A stretch of 43,792 bases of DNA from a virus. The stretch covers positions 1 to 43,792 of the IMG/VR virus record IMGVR_UViG_3300037230_000061; one strand, written 5' to 3'. Shown in pieces: positions 5,311 through 12,073 of the stretch. Each line of letters begins with the position of its first letter. The stretch's first letter is position 1. A program made the translations under genes and the position numbers. Under the pieces are notes generated by a model. It was not told the origin of the DNA. It saw nothing but the letters and a program-made list of their open reading frames with translations, and ran no database searches.

Positions 5311-6039
5311 ATGCCTCTCGATGCACCCGATTCGACCGAACTTGATACTACTCGCCGCAAGTATGACATCCACCACGCGCGCGTAAAAGAAAACAGGGCG
5401 AAGCTCCTCAGTATTCTTGAGCGCGTAGTTGAGAACAAGACGGTGGTTCTTGATGCCGTAGAACCTTTGAAAGATAAGGTGCTGCTCGCGCTTATGGACA
5501 TGGCAACCGGCATCTTGGTGGAAGACTCGAACACTCCACCTAACAAGAATGGTGTCAAGAAAGAGCGGACGTATCGCAAGCAACCCAACATCACAGCCTT
5601 AACGAAGGTGTTAGGGTTGATCGATATAAACACGAACGATGCAGCAAGCGCACTCCTCAGATACACGCAGTCCGAGGGTCAAATGATGGAAGTGGACGCG
5701 GGCGTTGCTGCTGCCAAGGTGCGTAACCTCGACAGCCAAACTACATTCAACGAAAAACAGACCGAGACGTTTGAGAAGAGTCTTGTCAGCGAAGATGAGA
5801 TGAACGATGCGCTGCTCGGTCAGGCGTATGAAGCGCTTGCCGTCTTTCAGGCCGAGAGTCGTGAGACCTTACTTGCGGCCGCGGCGAGCGACGAATCGTT
5901 CTCGTTGTGGATTGCTCACAAAGGCGAGCGCATGAAGAAAACGATGAAGGATTTTCTGAAGCCGTATGGGCTCGTTCTGGAGGAACAAGAGGCCGAGGAC
6001 ATGGGAGATTATACGCCGGAGGAGAGCGAAGATGAGTGA
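5311..6039 (+). CDS. Hypothetical protein, candidate small terminase subunit
   Basis: 242 residues, highly charged and mostly helical. Residues about 20-70 form long amphipathic helices (RVKENRAKLLSILERVVENK), the centre holds RTYRKQPNITALTKVLGLIDIN, and the C-terminus is very acidic (EEQEAEDMGDYTPEESEDE). No HTH motif is obvious. It lies where many phages encode the small terminase, three short genes before the ATPase paralogue, so that role is inferred from position only. No good ribosome-binding site precedes the ATG. Its end overlaps the next gene (GATGAGTGA). Confidence 0.65.
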   Translation: MPLDAPDSTELDTTRRKYDIHHARVKENRAKLLSILERVVENKTVVLDAVEPLKDKVLLALMDMATGILVEDSNTPPNKNGVKKERTYRKQPNITALTKVLGLIDINTNDAASALLRYTQSEGQMMEVDAGVAAAKVRNLDSQTTFNEKQTETFEKSLVSEDEMNDALLGQAYEALAVFQAESRETLLAAAASDESFSLWIAHKGERMKKTMKDFLKPYGLVLEEQEAEDMGDYTPEESEDE

Positions 6040-6163
6040 CATCATAGACGACGTGAACAGTAAAAAGGGAGTGCCTGCTCGTGATGAGTTTAACGCTCTG
6101 AGTGAAAAGGTGGATGCCGCTTTCATGATTGTTAGGGATCTTGTCAGAAAGCCGAAGTCATGA
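6032..6163 (+). CDS. Very small hypothetical protein
   Basis: 43 residues from the ATG at 6032, with GGAGGAGAG at 6019-6027 just upstream. It overlaps the end of the previous gene by eight bases and the next gene by four (ATGA). The sequence is charged and helical (MSDIIDDVNSKKGVPARDEF). Its reading is supported by the ribosome-binding site and the tight overlaps on both sides; function unknown. Confidence 0.55.
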   Translation: MSDIIDDVNSKKGVPARDEFNALSEKVDAAFMIVRDLVRKPKS

Positions 6164-6354
6164 ACTACGTCCTACTCTTTCGTGGGTCCTGCGTTGTGTT
6201 CGGGGATCTTCTGCACGTCAACAACATCAAGGCGCGCATCAAAGACCGTTACCGATGTAAAGAGAAAGACTTCGAGATCAGACACGCCAAGATTGATGAC
6301 GTTATCGAGTTCCCGGAGGATCTGCAGCATCTCAGGGCGGAGATTGGAGCATAG
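6160..6354 (+). CDS. Small hypothetical protein
   Basis: 64 residues, started by the ATGA overlap with the previous gene. It has a hydrophobic N-terminal strand region (MNYVLLFRGSCVVFGDLL), then a basic segment and an acidic end. The N-terminus is not long enough to be a clear membrane segment. Its TAG overlaps the GTG start of the terminase-like gene (TAGTG), which makes it part of one coupled string leading into the packaging genes. Family unknown. Confidence 0.55.
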   Translation: MNYVLLFRGSCVVFGDLLHVNNIKARIKDRYRCKEKDFEIRHAKIDDVIEFPEDLQHLRAEIGA

Positions 6355-7205
6355 TGGAAGCTGAACTCAAATTCCGCATGGCCGATGTGGAGCCGTACTA
6401 CCCGGAAGTTGACGGCATTCGCAGCGTACTAGAATGGCAGCGCAAGTTCCACTACGGCATAACGCCTAGCAGGAAAGGTTCTGATTACAAGCTTATATCC
6501 GGCGGATTGGGCTGTGGTATGAAAACAGCGATTTGCGCCGACATAGCGTTTCATCTCGACAGATTCCCGGGAATTGAGCTCACAGTTGTTGCCAACTATG
6601 ATTATGTGATTGATGAGTTTCTCTCTGATTTATTGCATCGGTCCCTTCCGTGGGGATCCGACAAGATCAAGGCAATCACGGCGAAGAGTCGCAAGATCGA
6701 AATGGCGAACGGCAGTTTTCTGTTAATGCGATCCTGCGCCGATCCTAACCTGCTGCGCGGCTTCGCCTGCCACAAGGCGTACATGATTGACGCGGCGACA
6801 TGGACGAAAACAGAGCAGTATGAGGTGGAAGTGGATGAGATAGAGGGCTACGAGCAGCCTGACAAAGAAGGTTTTGAGCAGCCTATCTACACAGGTAAAA
6901 CGATCATCGTGAAAAAAACCCGTGACGTCGACATCGGCAAGGAAATCTTTACAGCCCTTGCTGAGAGATGCCGCGCACGGGGCGACTTCCCGCGAGGCGT
7001 CACCGTTCAGCAGAGCCCGCGCGGCCACAACTGGGCTTACAATGTGTTCGTTAAGCCCGCGGGAGACGACAACTTCATAGAGGCCGATGGCTGCAGGCAG
7101 TGGGAGTATACCAACTTGTTGGGCCAGACCTTCTATACGCTCGGCATTCCAAGTTCCGCGAACACGTTTCTGACGGAGAGGTTTGTTCAGGGCGAACGCA
7201 TCTAA
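6354..7205 (+). CDS. Truncated terminase ATPase paralogue, degenerate Walker motifs
   Basis: 283 residues, GTG start in a TAGTG overlap. It aligns with the ATPase half of the terminase at 7558: SGG..G.G, then FPGIELTVVANYDYVIDEFL matching PGIQIVL-CAPYSYMIDEFF across the intein junction, then QQSPRGHNWAYNVFVKP matching DQNPRGHNWSWKIFVKP. The Walker A Lys position is Met (GGLGCGMKT against GGVGNGKSI). The Walker B-like ITEAAE is MIDAAT. It has an extra segment of about 35 residues and stops where the nuclease domain should begin. The intact frame and coupling argue for a kept, non-catalytic role, perhaps a partner of the terminase. A decaying duplicate is the alternative. Confidence 0.8.
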   Translation: MEAELKFRMADVEPYYPEVDGIRSVLEWQRKFHYGITPSRKGSDYKLISGGLGCGMKTAICADIAFHLDRFPGIELTVVANYDYVIDEFLSDLLHRSLPWGSDKIKAITAKSRKIEMANGSFLLMRSCADPNLLRGFACHKAYMIDAATWTKTEQYEVEVDEIEGYEQPDKEGFEQPIYTGKTIIVKKTRDVDIGKEIFTALAERCRARGDFPRGVTVQQSPRGHNWAYNVFVKPAGDDNFIEADGCRQWEYTNLLGQTFYTLGIPSSANTFLTERFVQGERI

Positions 7206-7401
7206 ATTGAATGCCCGGAATCACGATCGCAACATGATGCGGTTGGCAGTCAGCTGTAGCGGGAGGACCTCGTTTACAGTGCCGCTTCCGCGTTTTTGCA
7301 GCGAACGGCGGTTCCCTCCGGTCGAATACGACCCAAACCGACGACGAAACGATCTTTCTTGCGAAGATAGCGAATCATGATGCGTTCGCCCTGGAGGTTT
7401 G

Positions 7402-7431
7402 TTGAAAACACGCTTTAGCCCGGCAGATAAT
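7402..7431 (+). promoter_or_regulatory. Candidate promoter upstream of the terminase
   Basis: TTGAAA at 7402-7407 and GATAAT at 7426-7431 are 18 bases apart, both near consensus. Transcription would start near 7438 and pass through the hairpin at 7481-7505 before reaching the terminase start at 7558. Confidence 0.4.
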
Positions 7432-7480
7432 CGGGTACACTAACCCCGACTAACGGATAAAACATAAGCGTACATCTCCT

Positions 7481-7505
7481 GGGCCTAGTAGTTCCAGCTA
7501 GGCCC
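7481..7505. repeat. Perfect inverted repeat before the terminase
   Basis: GGGCCTAG (7481-7488) and CTAGGCCC (7498-7505) enclose a nine-base loop. There is no T-run after it, so it is more likely a regulatory or processing hairpin than an intrinsic terminator. Confidence 0.5.
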
Positions 7506-7541
7506 GCCTCCAAACCCTCGTGTTAACCTGAGCTAGTTTTG

Positions 7542-7550
7542 TGCTAAACT
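7542..7550 (+). promoter_or_regulatory. Extended -10 box directly before the terminase ATG
   Basis: TGC followed by TAAACT ends seven bases before the ATG at 7558, where no ribosome-binding site exists. A start point at about 7557-7558 would give a leaderless mRNA. The -35 region is weak (TTAACC at 7523-7528, 16-base spacing). Confidence 0.35.
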
Positions 7551-7557
7551 TCCGTTC

Positions 7558-10506
7558 ATGTCCGCGATCAACTTTGCGCTTTTGCACAAGTCGCGCTGCC
7601 GTGAGCGCCTCTATGATAATTTTGCATCGGCTGTTGACGACGTTTGTGTGCCTTTTACCCTCGATTCGCTGTACCCTGTTCGTGAAGTGGAATGGCCACC
7701 CAAATCCGGGGAGTATGTTGAGTTGCAGGGGCCAATGCCCCACCAACTCAAAGCCCATGCCGGTATCACGCCTTCAGGCAAGAAGGCCAAATACATCATG
7801 CTTTCGGGAGGTGTTGGTAACGGAAAGTCGATTAACTTTGCGGTTGATATTGTGGCGCACCTTCGCAGATACCCCGGAATTCAAATCGTCCTTTGCGCCG
7901 ACGGAGACACCCTCGTGGAAGGTGTCCCTATCGGCGACTGTGTGCAGCCTGAGTATGTCAGAACAGCGCTGGGACAGAGTCCGGCGTCGGCTCCGTTTCG
8001 AAGAGGGCAAGCAGACCTGTGGCGTGTGTTAACACGTTCAGGCAAGGCAATATCAGTAGCGGCCAGCCACCGTTTCCTAACGCCAGAAGGTTGGCGTCCA
8101 CTTTCGAGCCTGAGTTCTGGTGACGTAATAGCGAGTGATGGTAGAGCTTATGACTGCTTTGACTCGGGAATATCCACAAGTTATCAAGAGAATTGTTCTT
8201 GGGATTCATGTCGTGGTGGTGAACTACTGAGCCCTGAAGCAACTTGCGCTGTGCATATCCTTCAACAATTCCTCGCGCTTTGCGGTTCCGAGTGTAGGTT
8301 CCACCAGTCCAGTTCGGGTTCGACGCGCCACGGCAAGCATGCTCCTTTCGAGTACGAAGAGTGTAACCGCGACGAACAAGGTGCTCGCGAATACAATTCC
8401 ACGATACACCATACTTCTCGCCAATTTTCTGGCATGTTAGGCCATCAGCATACAGAGCGGCAATTTCTTCAGTCGGAAGTGCTTTCGGGTTTATCAGCCC
8501 TGCCACATTCCCTACTGCAAACTGCTCTCGAAGTATCTGACCTACTCTGTGCTTACTTATACCGTTCAGGCGACCCGTCTCGATCTGGCTCTTCGTCCGC
8601 ATGTAGTCATCATATACTTTCTGCGACTCAGCTCTTGGCGGACGCTTCCCTTGGCCTACGCAAATGCCGTTCTTACGCAGAATTGAAGACACTGTGCAAC
8701 CGGCTATCCCGAGTCGCGCAGCAGCCTTCGTCTGATTCCCTTCTTCTTGAAACGCTCTGTAAACTTCTTCAAATGTTGGCATGCACATATCCTCCTAATC
8801 AATATTGTAGCACATATTGGGATTCGATAATTGGCGTATCATACGACAAATTTGCAGATTATTTTGATTTGAGCGTGTGTTCAGGCAATATGTACTTCGG
8901 AAACGGAGTCTTATCACACAACTGCGCACCATATTCGTACATGATTGATGAGTTCTTCTTGCCAACATTACGGACAGTTCTTCCTGACGAGTCGCCCCTC
9001 ATTAAGCAGATAAAAACAAAGGAGGGTCGCTACATAATGCGCAACGGCTCCGAGCTGCGCATGAAAGCATATGAGGACGCATCACGTATTCGTGGATGGC
9101 AGTGCCACCGCATCTACATTACAGAGGCCGCAGAGATTGGAGATGGAAACCCGTACAAGGCCGCCGAGATATTCAAGGCGTTGGGCGAACGGTTGCGCGG
9201 TTCCGGTGATTACCCCCTCGGTATGTGTATGGATCAAAATCCGCGCGGACATAACTGGAGCTGGAAAATCTTCGTTAAGCCTAACAAACTAGGTGACGTA
9301 GGGCTTGAGACGGTCTGCCCGCCCGATGGATATCGCCTCAACGAGATTCGTTTCCGCGAATACGAGCACACTGACCCCGTTTCAGAAGACACTTACTACA
9401 CTATAGCGGCCGGCACATCCGCAAACCCGTATCTACCAAAGGGTTACCTCGACAGCATGCTTGCACACCGCCGAGATGATCCGATGATGAAAGCCCGCAT
9501 GATCGACGGCAGCTTTACTCCGATCAACGCGCTGGTCTACGAGCTTCCTTACTACAGTAAGCAAAGCCACATCATTGACGTATACCGCTTCCTTCAGTAT
9601 TGGGAGTTGGACGCCTATGATGCAATCACCAACACGCCGTACGATGACCCGCGCGATGCCATTCCGCGCACATGGCCGCTGTATCTCGGCATCGATAGCG
9701 CTGGCGCCTCTTCTCCGTGGGCTGTTGAGTTCTACGTAGAAACGCCGGAAGACGAGTTCGGTCAGCACCACTACATATGCATCGATGAGATGTATTTTGC
9801 GGCAAAGGGTATGACATGGGCAGGCATCTCGATGGAGATACGGCGGCGCACCACAGGCTTGACCGGCCAGGAGGAAAAGGATTATCCTTCCAAGGTGGAG
9901 GGAGGCATCAATCCCGGCTGGCAGTTTGTGCAGTATTGGATCGACCCGATTCACTCCAAGCAGAAGAGCGGCCCGAACCAAGAAGCGATCTACGACGAAT
10001 TCCAAAGGAACGGCATACCGGTTCAGACTCCGCGCTGCTACAATCAAGCAGCGAGCGTTTCGCGCGTGAAAGAGTATTTACATAGAGACAGAACGCTGCC
10101 GTGCCCGTACATCGAGGACTTTGTTGATGATGACCCGGAGTTGCCCGAAGAAGAGCGGGGGCTGTACCAAATCGGCAGTGCTAAGCTATACTATTTAGCA
10201 GGCATGCGCGAAGGAGTTAACCCGGACGGCACGCCACTTGGATACGGGCCTTACGCCAAGGCGAACATTGCTGAAAAGCAAGAGTATCGCATGGACAACA
10301 AGAAGCAGAGGCAGGCGAGCGAGGCCGAGGAAGGTCTCACGCCGATGGGCCCTGAGAAGATTATCGACCGCGACGATCACGCTCAAACTGCGGAGATGTT
10401 CGCGTTTCTGGGTATCAATCCGCTGCCGCGCACCCGGCAGTCGAATGGTAAGCGGGTGGTTGTCGATGAGGATAGAAGTATCTATCCGGGAAGGAGGGGG
10501 AGGTAG
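7558..10506 (+). CDS. terL: Terminase large subunit with embedded intein
   Basis: 982 codons. Removing the 343-residue intein leaves a 639-residue packaging motor, a usual size. The ATPase half has Walker A GGVGNGKS about residue 85 and a Walker B-like IYITEAAE after the intein. The RNase-H-like nuclease half starts at YLGIDSAG (Asp713 of the precursor) and ends with DRDDHAQTAEMFAF (Asp939/Asp940). The protein pumps DNA into the prohead through the portal and cuts it. No Shine-Dalgarno precedes the ATG; an extended -10 box suggests a leaderless message. The later ATG at codon 60 would lose N-terminal residues that match the upstream paralogue. Assembly of a working motor would require protein splicing. 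Confidence 0.92.
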   Translation: MSAINFALLHKSRCRERLYDNFASAVDDVCVPFTLDSLYPVREVEWPPKSGEYVELQGPMPHQLKAHAGITPSGKKAKYIMLSGGVGNGKSINFAVDIVAHLRRYPGIQIVLCADGDTLVEGVPIGDCVQPEYVRTALGQSPASAPFRRGQADLWRVLTRSGKAISVAASHRFLTPEGWRPLSSLSSGDVIASDGRAYDCFDSGISTSYQENCSWDSCRGGELLSPEATCAVHILQQFLALCGSECRFHQSSSGSTRHGKHAPFEYEECNRDEQGAREYNSTIHHTSRQFSGMLGHQHTERQFLQSEVLSGLSALPHSLLQTALEVSDLLCAYLYRSGDPSRSGSSSACSHHILSATQLLADASLGLRKCRSYAELKTLCNRLSRVAQQPSSDSLLLETLCKLLQMLACTYPPNQYCSTYWDSIIGVSYDKFADYFDLSVCSGNMYFGNGVLSHNCAPYSYMIDEFFLPTLRTVLPDESPLIKQIKTKEGRYIMRNGSELRMKAYEDASRIRGWQCHRIYITEAAEIGDGNPYKAAEIFKALGERLRGSGDYPLGMCMDQNPRGHNWSWKIFVKPNKLGDVGLETVCPPDGYRLNEIRFREYEHTDPVSEDTYYTIAAGTSANPYLPKGYLDSMLAHRRDDPMMKARMIDGSFTPINALVYELPYYSKQSHIIDVYRFLQYWELDAYDAITNTPYDDPRDAIPRTWPLYLGIDSAGASSPWAVEFYVETPEDEFGQHHYICIDEMYFAAKGMTWAGISMEIRRRTTGLTGQEEKDYPSKVEGGINPGWQFVQYWIDPIHSKQKSGPNQEAIYDEFQRNGIPVQTPRCYNQAASVSRVKEYLHRDRTLPCPYIEDFVDDDPELPEEERGLYQIGSAKLYYLAGMREGVNPDGTPLGYGPYAKANIAEKQEYRMDNKKQRQASEAEEGLTPMGPEKIIDRDDHAQTAEMFAFLGINPLPRTRQSNGKRVVVDEDRSIYPGRRGR
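7958..8782 (-). CDS. HNH homing endonuclease encoded antisense inside the intein
   Basis: 274 residues from the ATG at 8782, eight bases after AGGAGG (8796-8791). An ATG at 8788 is too close to that signal. Three helix-turn-helix segments follow one another: about 16-40 (NQTKAAARLGIAGCTVSSIL), 60-86 and 105-140 (LTCQKIGEKYGVSWNCIREH). Next come NPNWTGG (155-161), common in HNH homing enzymes, and the HNH core VVHHHDMNPKNNSLDNLWIF with a later His211. Expected action: it cuts the intein-less terminase allele at the insertion site so that repair copies the intein. The last 55 or so residues are complementary to splicing block B and look non-domain-like. No group I intron is involved; the gene lies wholly within the intein. 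Confidence 0.88.
   Translation of the reverse strand: MPTFEEVYRAFQEEGNQTKAAARLGIAGCTVSSILRKNGICVGQGKRPPRAESQKVYDDYMRTKSQIETGRLNGISKHRVGQILREQFAVGNVAGLINPKALPTEEIAALYADGLTCQKIGEKYGVSWNCIREHLVRRGYTLRTRKEHACRGASNPNWTGGTYTRNRKARGIVEGYAQRKLLQGSVVHHHDMNPKNNSLDNLWIFPSQSSHKLYHHSLLRHQNSGSKVDANLLALGNGGWPLLILPCLNVLTHATGLLALFETEPTPDSVPALF
8791..8812 (-). promoter_or_regulatory. Extended -10 box and AGGAGG site of the antisense endonuclease
   Basis: On the minus strand TGC-TACAAT (8812-8804) is an extended -10 box, followed by ATTGATT and AGGAGG (8796-8791), then the ATG at 8782. The -35 region is poor (AATTAT at 17 bases), as expected for extended -10 promoters. The 5' leader would be only about 15 bases. 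Both signals lie inside the coding sequence for the C-terminal part of the intein. Confidence 0.6.
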
Positions 10507-10509
10507 GCA

Positions 10510-10758
10510 ATGGCAATAATAATCGAACGCGGGCATAAGTTGGACTTACAAAAAGAATTGGTTGGAATCGATTTGGAGTGCGGCAGATGTGGCTGTAAGT
10601 TCCAAACAGAAGCCAAGGATTCAGAAAGAGTGTCATTGTTCAAACAAGACAATATGGAATTTATCCGATTTAGCTGTCCCCAGTGTTCGGCTCTCACAGA
10701 TTCAGAAACCATTCAAACTGCTCACGGAATACCTGATGGCGAAGCAAAAGTGGCGTAA
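10510..10758 (+). CDS. Small zinc-ribbon protein
   Basis: 82 residues. GGAAGGAGGGGGAGG lies just before the ATG, the strongest ribosome-binding region in this part. Two cysteine pairs, CGRCGC about residue 25 and CPQC about residue 56, make a treble-clef or zinc-ribbon-like unit of the kind C-x2-C-x28-C-x2-C. It shares the layout CxxCG(C)-x-F/W ... F-x-CPxC with the protein at 11262, so these are probably paralogues. The end overlaps the next gene by 23 bases. Function unknown; nucleic-acid or protein contact is the common role. Confidence 0.7.
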   Translation: MAIIIERGHKLDLQKELVGIDLECGRCGCKFQTEAKDSERVSLFKQDNMEFIRFSCPQCSALTDSETIQTAHGIPDGEAKVA

Positions 10759-10975
10759 GTTGTGGACTCCGTATCCGCCTTTCAAGGGCGAAACGAATCG
10801 AATGAAAACAGGACACCGATTTACGAATGGGCCGCGGTATAACGGGTCGCACAAATTCACGCCGCCGCTCATCTATAATCCATATACTAGAAACGGCCAT
10901 TGCAAGGTCAATTCAATTCCAGATGAGGTTTTGAAATCTGTTTATGAATACGACGACGACGGATGCCCGGAGTAG
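10736..10975 (+). CDS. Small basic hypothetical protein
   Basis: 79 residues from the ATG at 10736, inside the end of the previous gene. The N-terminus is basic (MAKQKWRKLWTPYPPF), the middle is rich in Asn/Gly/Tyr/Pro with no regular structure (NGPRYNGSHKFTPPLIYNPY), and the end is acidic (EYDDDGCPE). There is no strong ribosome-binding site, so translation probably depends on ribosomes from the gene before. Its stop lies 18 bases before the likely TTG of the next gene. Family not recognised. Confidence 0.55.
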   Translation: MAKQKWRKLWTPYPPFKGETNRMKTGHRFTNGPRYNGSHKFTPPLIYNPYTRNGHCKVNSIPDEVLKSVYEYDDDGCPE

Positions 10976-10995
10976 TGGCCGGGAAGGAGGGGACG

Positions 10996-11259
10996 TTGAG
11001 CTCAGACATTCTTAGATACGTGCAAGATCCCAACTGCCTTTATAACGACGCGAGTTACATCGCCGATGCGAAGAAAGAGTTCGACGACCTCAAGAATAAG
11101 GAGGAGGACGCGGTAGTAAGAAGGCGAAAATCATGGAAAGTATTCATAGCATCGCCTCGATTTGTAGACCCTAAGCCTCAATATGATTCAAAGCGGGAAC
11201 CTAGACCTGCGATCACGCCAACTTACCCGCTGTATCGAAATCCGTTTTGCAAAGGATAG
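10996..11259 (+). CDS. Small hypothetical protein (TTG start)
   Basis: 87 residues from TTG 10996, chosen because AAGGAGG at 10984-10990 sits five bases before it; an ATG at 10963 is in frame but lies upstream of that signal. The protein has an acidic, helical N-terminal half (SYIADAKKEFDDLKNKEED), then a basic stretch RRRKSWK, and a Pro/Tyr-rich C-terminus. I see no known motif. It lies in the run of tiny genes between terminase and portal. Confidence 0.6.
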   Translation: MSSDILRYVQDPNCLYNDASYIADAKKEFDDLKNKEEDAVVRRRKSWKVFIASPRFVDPKPQYDSKREPRPAITPTYPLYRNPFCKG

Positions 11260-11261
11260 CA

Positions 11262-11450
11262 ATGGCAAAGATACTAAACGAAGCGTCCGGCTTTCCGCTC
11301 GGCAGGCAATGCGAGTGTGATAATTGCGGCTGTGTATGGGTAGTTGAAGAAGGAGATCATTTCAAATACACCAACTCATCATTTTCATTGCGATGTCCTT
11401 CGTGCAAATCGGGCATCATCACCATCAAAAAGCACCCGGAGATGCCATGA
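11262..11450 (+). CDS. Small zinc-ribbon protein, paralogue of the one at 10510
   Basis: 62 residues from the ATG at 11262, with AAAGGAT just upstream; a TTG 15 bases earlier is also in frame. The cysteine pairs are CECDNCGC about residue 17 and CPSC about residue 44, and the segment between them (VVEEGDHFKYTNSSFSLR) matches the layout of the protein at 10510. A four-base ATGA overlap leads into the next gene. It is predicted to be a metal-binding small protein of unknown role. Confidence 0.65.
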   Translation: MAKILNEASGFPLGRQCECDNCGCVWVVEEGDHFKYTNSSFSLRCPSCKSGIITIKKHPEMP

Positions 11451-11581
11451 AAATTATCAACAACGGAGCGGTCCGAGAAGCGCTTCCTCCGTGGTGGATT
11501 GGCGCGATAGTGCGTTGCGATGAGTGCGGATTCGCGGAGGAGATGGAAGACGGGGACAGCCCGAAGTATGACGGCATTTAG
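11447..11581 (+). CDS. Truncated zinc-ribbon paralogue ending at an amber codon
   Basis: 44 residues from the ATGA overlap at 11447. It has the first cysteine pair (VRCDECGF) and the acidic linker seen in its two paralogues, but a TAG at 11579-11581 falls before the second pair. The same frame stays open after the TAG and runs, with no further stop, into the gene starting at 11645. So it is either a cut-down paralogue, or the front part of a fused product made by amber suppression or interrupted by a point mutation. Confidence 0.55.
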   Translation: MKIINNGAVREALPPWWIGAIVRCDECGFAEEMEDGDSPKYDGI

Positions 11582-11644
11582 TGCCAGCAAGAGGTCTCAA
11601 GGGCCACACATGAGAGAAGAGAGTTGGAGGGGAAATCCGCAACC

Positions 11645-11920
11645 ATGCCGCTCCTGAGTGCTGAACAACTCTGGCGAAAGTATGGGCACTTCGCGAAAAA
11701 GGGACGTATGTACAACCTGCTCGCTGAGGCTGTGAATGCTGGAGCATTGAAGCGCGAAGTGGAAGCGGTTTGCATTCCGGGCCATTACGTTGTCGCAGGC
11801 TACTGCGAATTGTGCTTTTGCAAGCATGTTTACGCAACAAGACATAGGGCTTATGCCGCCAAACTATTTGCTCTTAATGTTTCCGAAATAAGAAAAGTTA
11901 TTGCTATGGAAAGCAAATAG
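11645..11920 (+). CDS. Small hypothetical protein with a Cys cluster
   Basis: 91 residues from the ATG at 11645; GGAGGGG at 11626-11632 is about 12 bases away, slightly far. A TTG at 11624 is the other choice. The N-terminal two-thirds resembles a helical DNA-binding or adaptor-like unit (SAEQLWRKYGHFAKKGRMYN), and GYCELCFCKHVY about residue 54 holds three cysteines. It is in the same frame as the 44-residue gene before it, separated only by a TAG. Function unknown. Confidence 0.6.
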   Translation: MPLLSAEQLWRKYGHFAKKGRMYNLLAEAVNAGALKREVEAVCIPGHYVVAGYCELCFCKHVYATRHRAYAAKLFALNVSEIRKVIAMESK

Positions 11921-12073
11921 GCTGTATCGTGATTGCGACAGCCGTATTTGTGGTCAGGGCGAGCAATCTCCTTTCCCGATACTGTGTGCCTGAAATGGCG
12001 TAGATGGCTACAGGATGCTTAGGCAGACCTGCGTCCCCGGAGTTAAATTCGGAACAGAAAGGAGGGACATATA

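Larger units (their letters stand above)
7206..7557. other. Intergenic region between terminase paralogue and terminase
   Basis: These 352 bases carry no clear gene and no visible remnant of a nuclease domain. They hold a candidate promoter (7402-7431), a perfect stem GGGCCTAG/CTAGGCCC (7481-7505) and an extended -10 box just before the terminase ATG. A minus-strand frame, 7378-7274, encodes 34 residues (start MIRYLRKKDRFVVGLG) that look protein-like but have no supporting signals. Confidence 0.5.
7894..8922 (+). other. Intein in the large terminase (343 residues)
   Basis: The intein begins at Cys113 of the precursor (block A, CADGDTLVEG). Block B is SVAASHRFLTPEGWRPL with the expected His (intein residue 59). 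Block F is DYFDLSVCSGNMYFGNG and block G is VLSHN followed by the +1 Cys. All catalytic residues for splicing are present: Cys1, His59, His342-Asn343 and +1 Cys. The intein-free paralogue at 6354 reads straight across the junction, which confirms both ends. The middle of about 200 residues has no LAGLIDADG or HNH in this frame; it is the complement of the endonuclease gene on the other strand. Its Ser/Leu/His/Cys-rich composition fits a by-product frame. Confidence 0.9.

Noticed and set aside
8160-8840. Middle of the intein as an in-frame homing endonuclease
   Set aside because: No LAGLIDADG, HNH or GIY-YIG motif in the sense frame; the bases are explained by the antisense HNH gene.
7894-8922. 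Group I intron in the terminase gene
   Set aside because: The insertion is open in frame and has protein-splicing blocks at both ends, so it is an intein and not an RNA intron.
11920-12060. tRNA or structured RNA in the gap before the tiny basic gene
   Set aside because: A TTAAATTC segment resembles a T loop but the stems do not pair and no anticodon arm can be placed; only a weak GGCTGT/ACAGCC stem is present.
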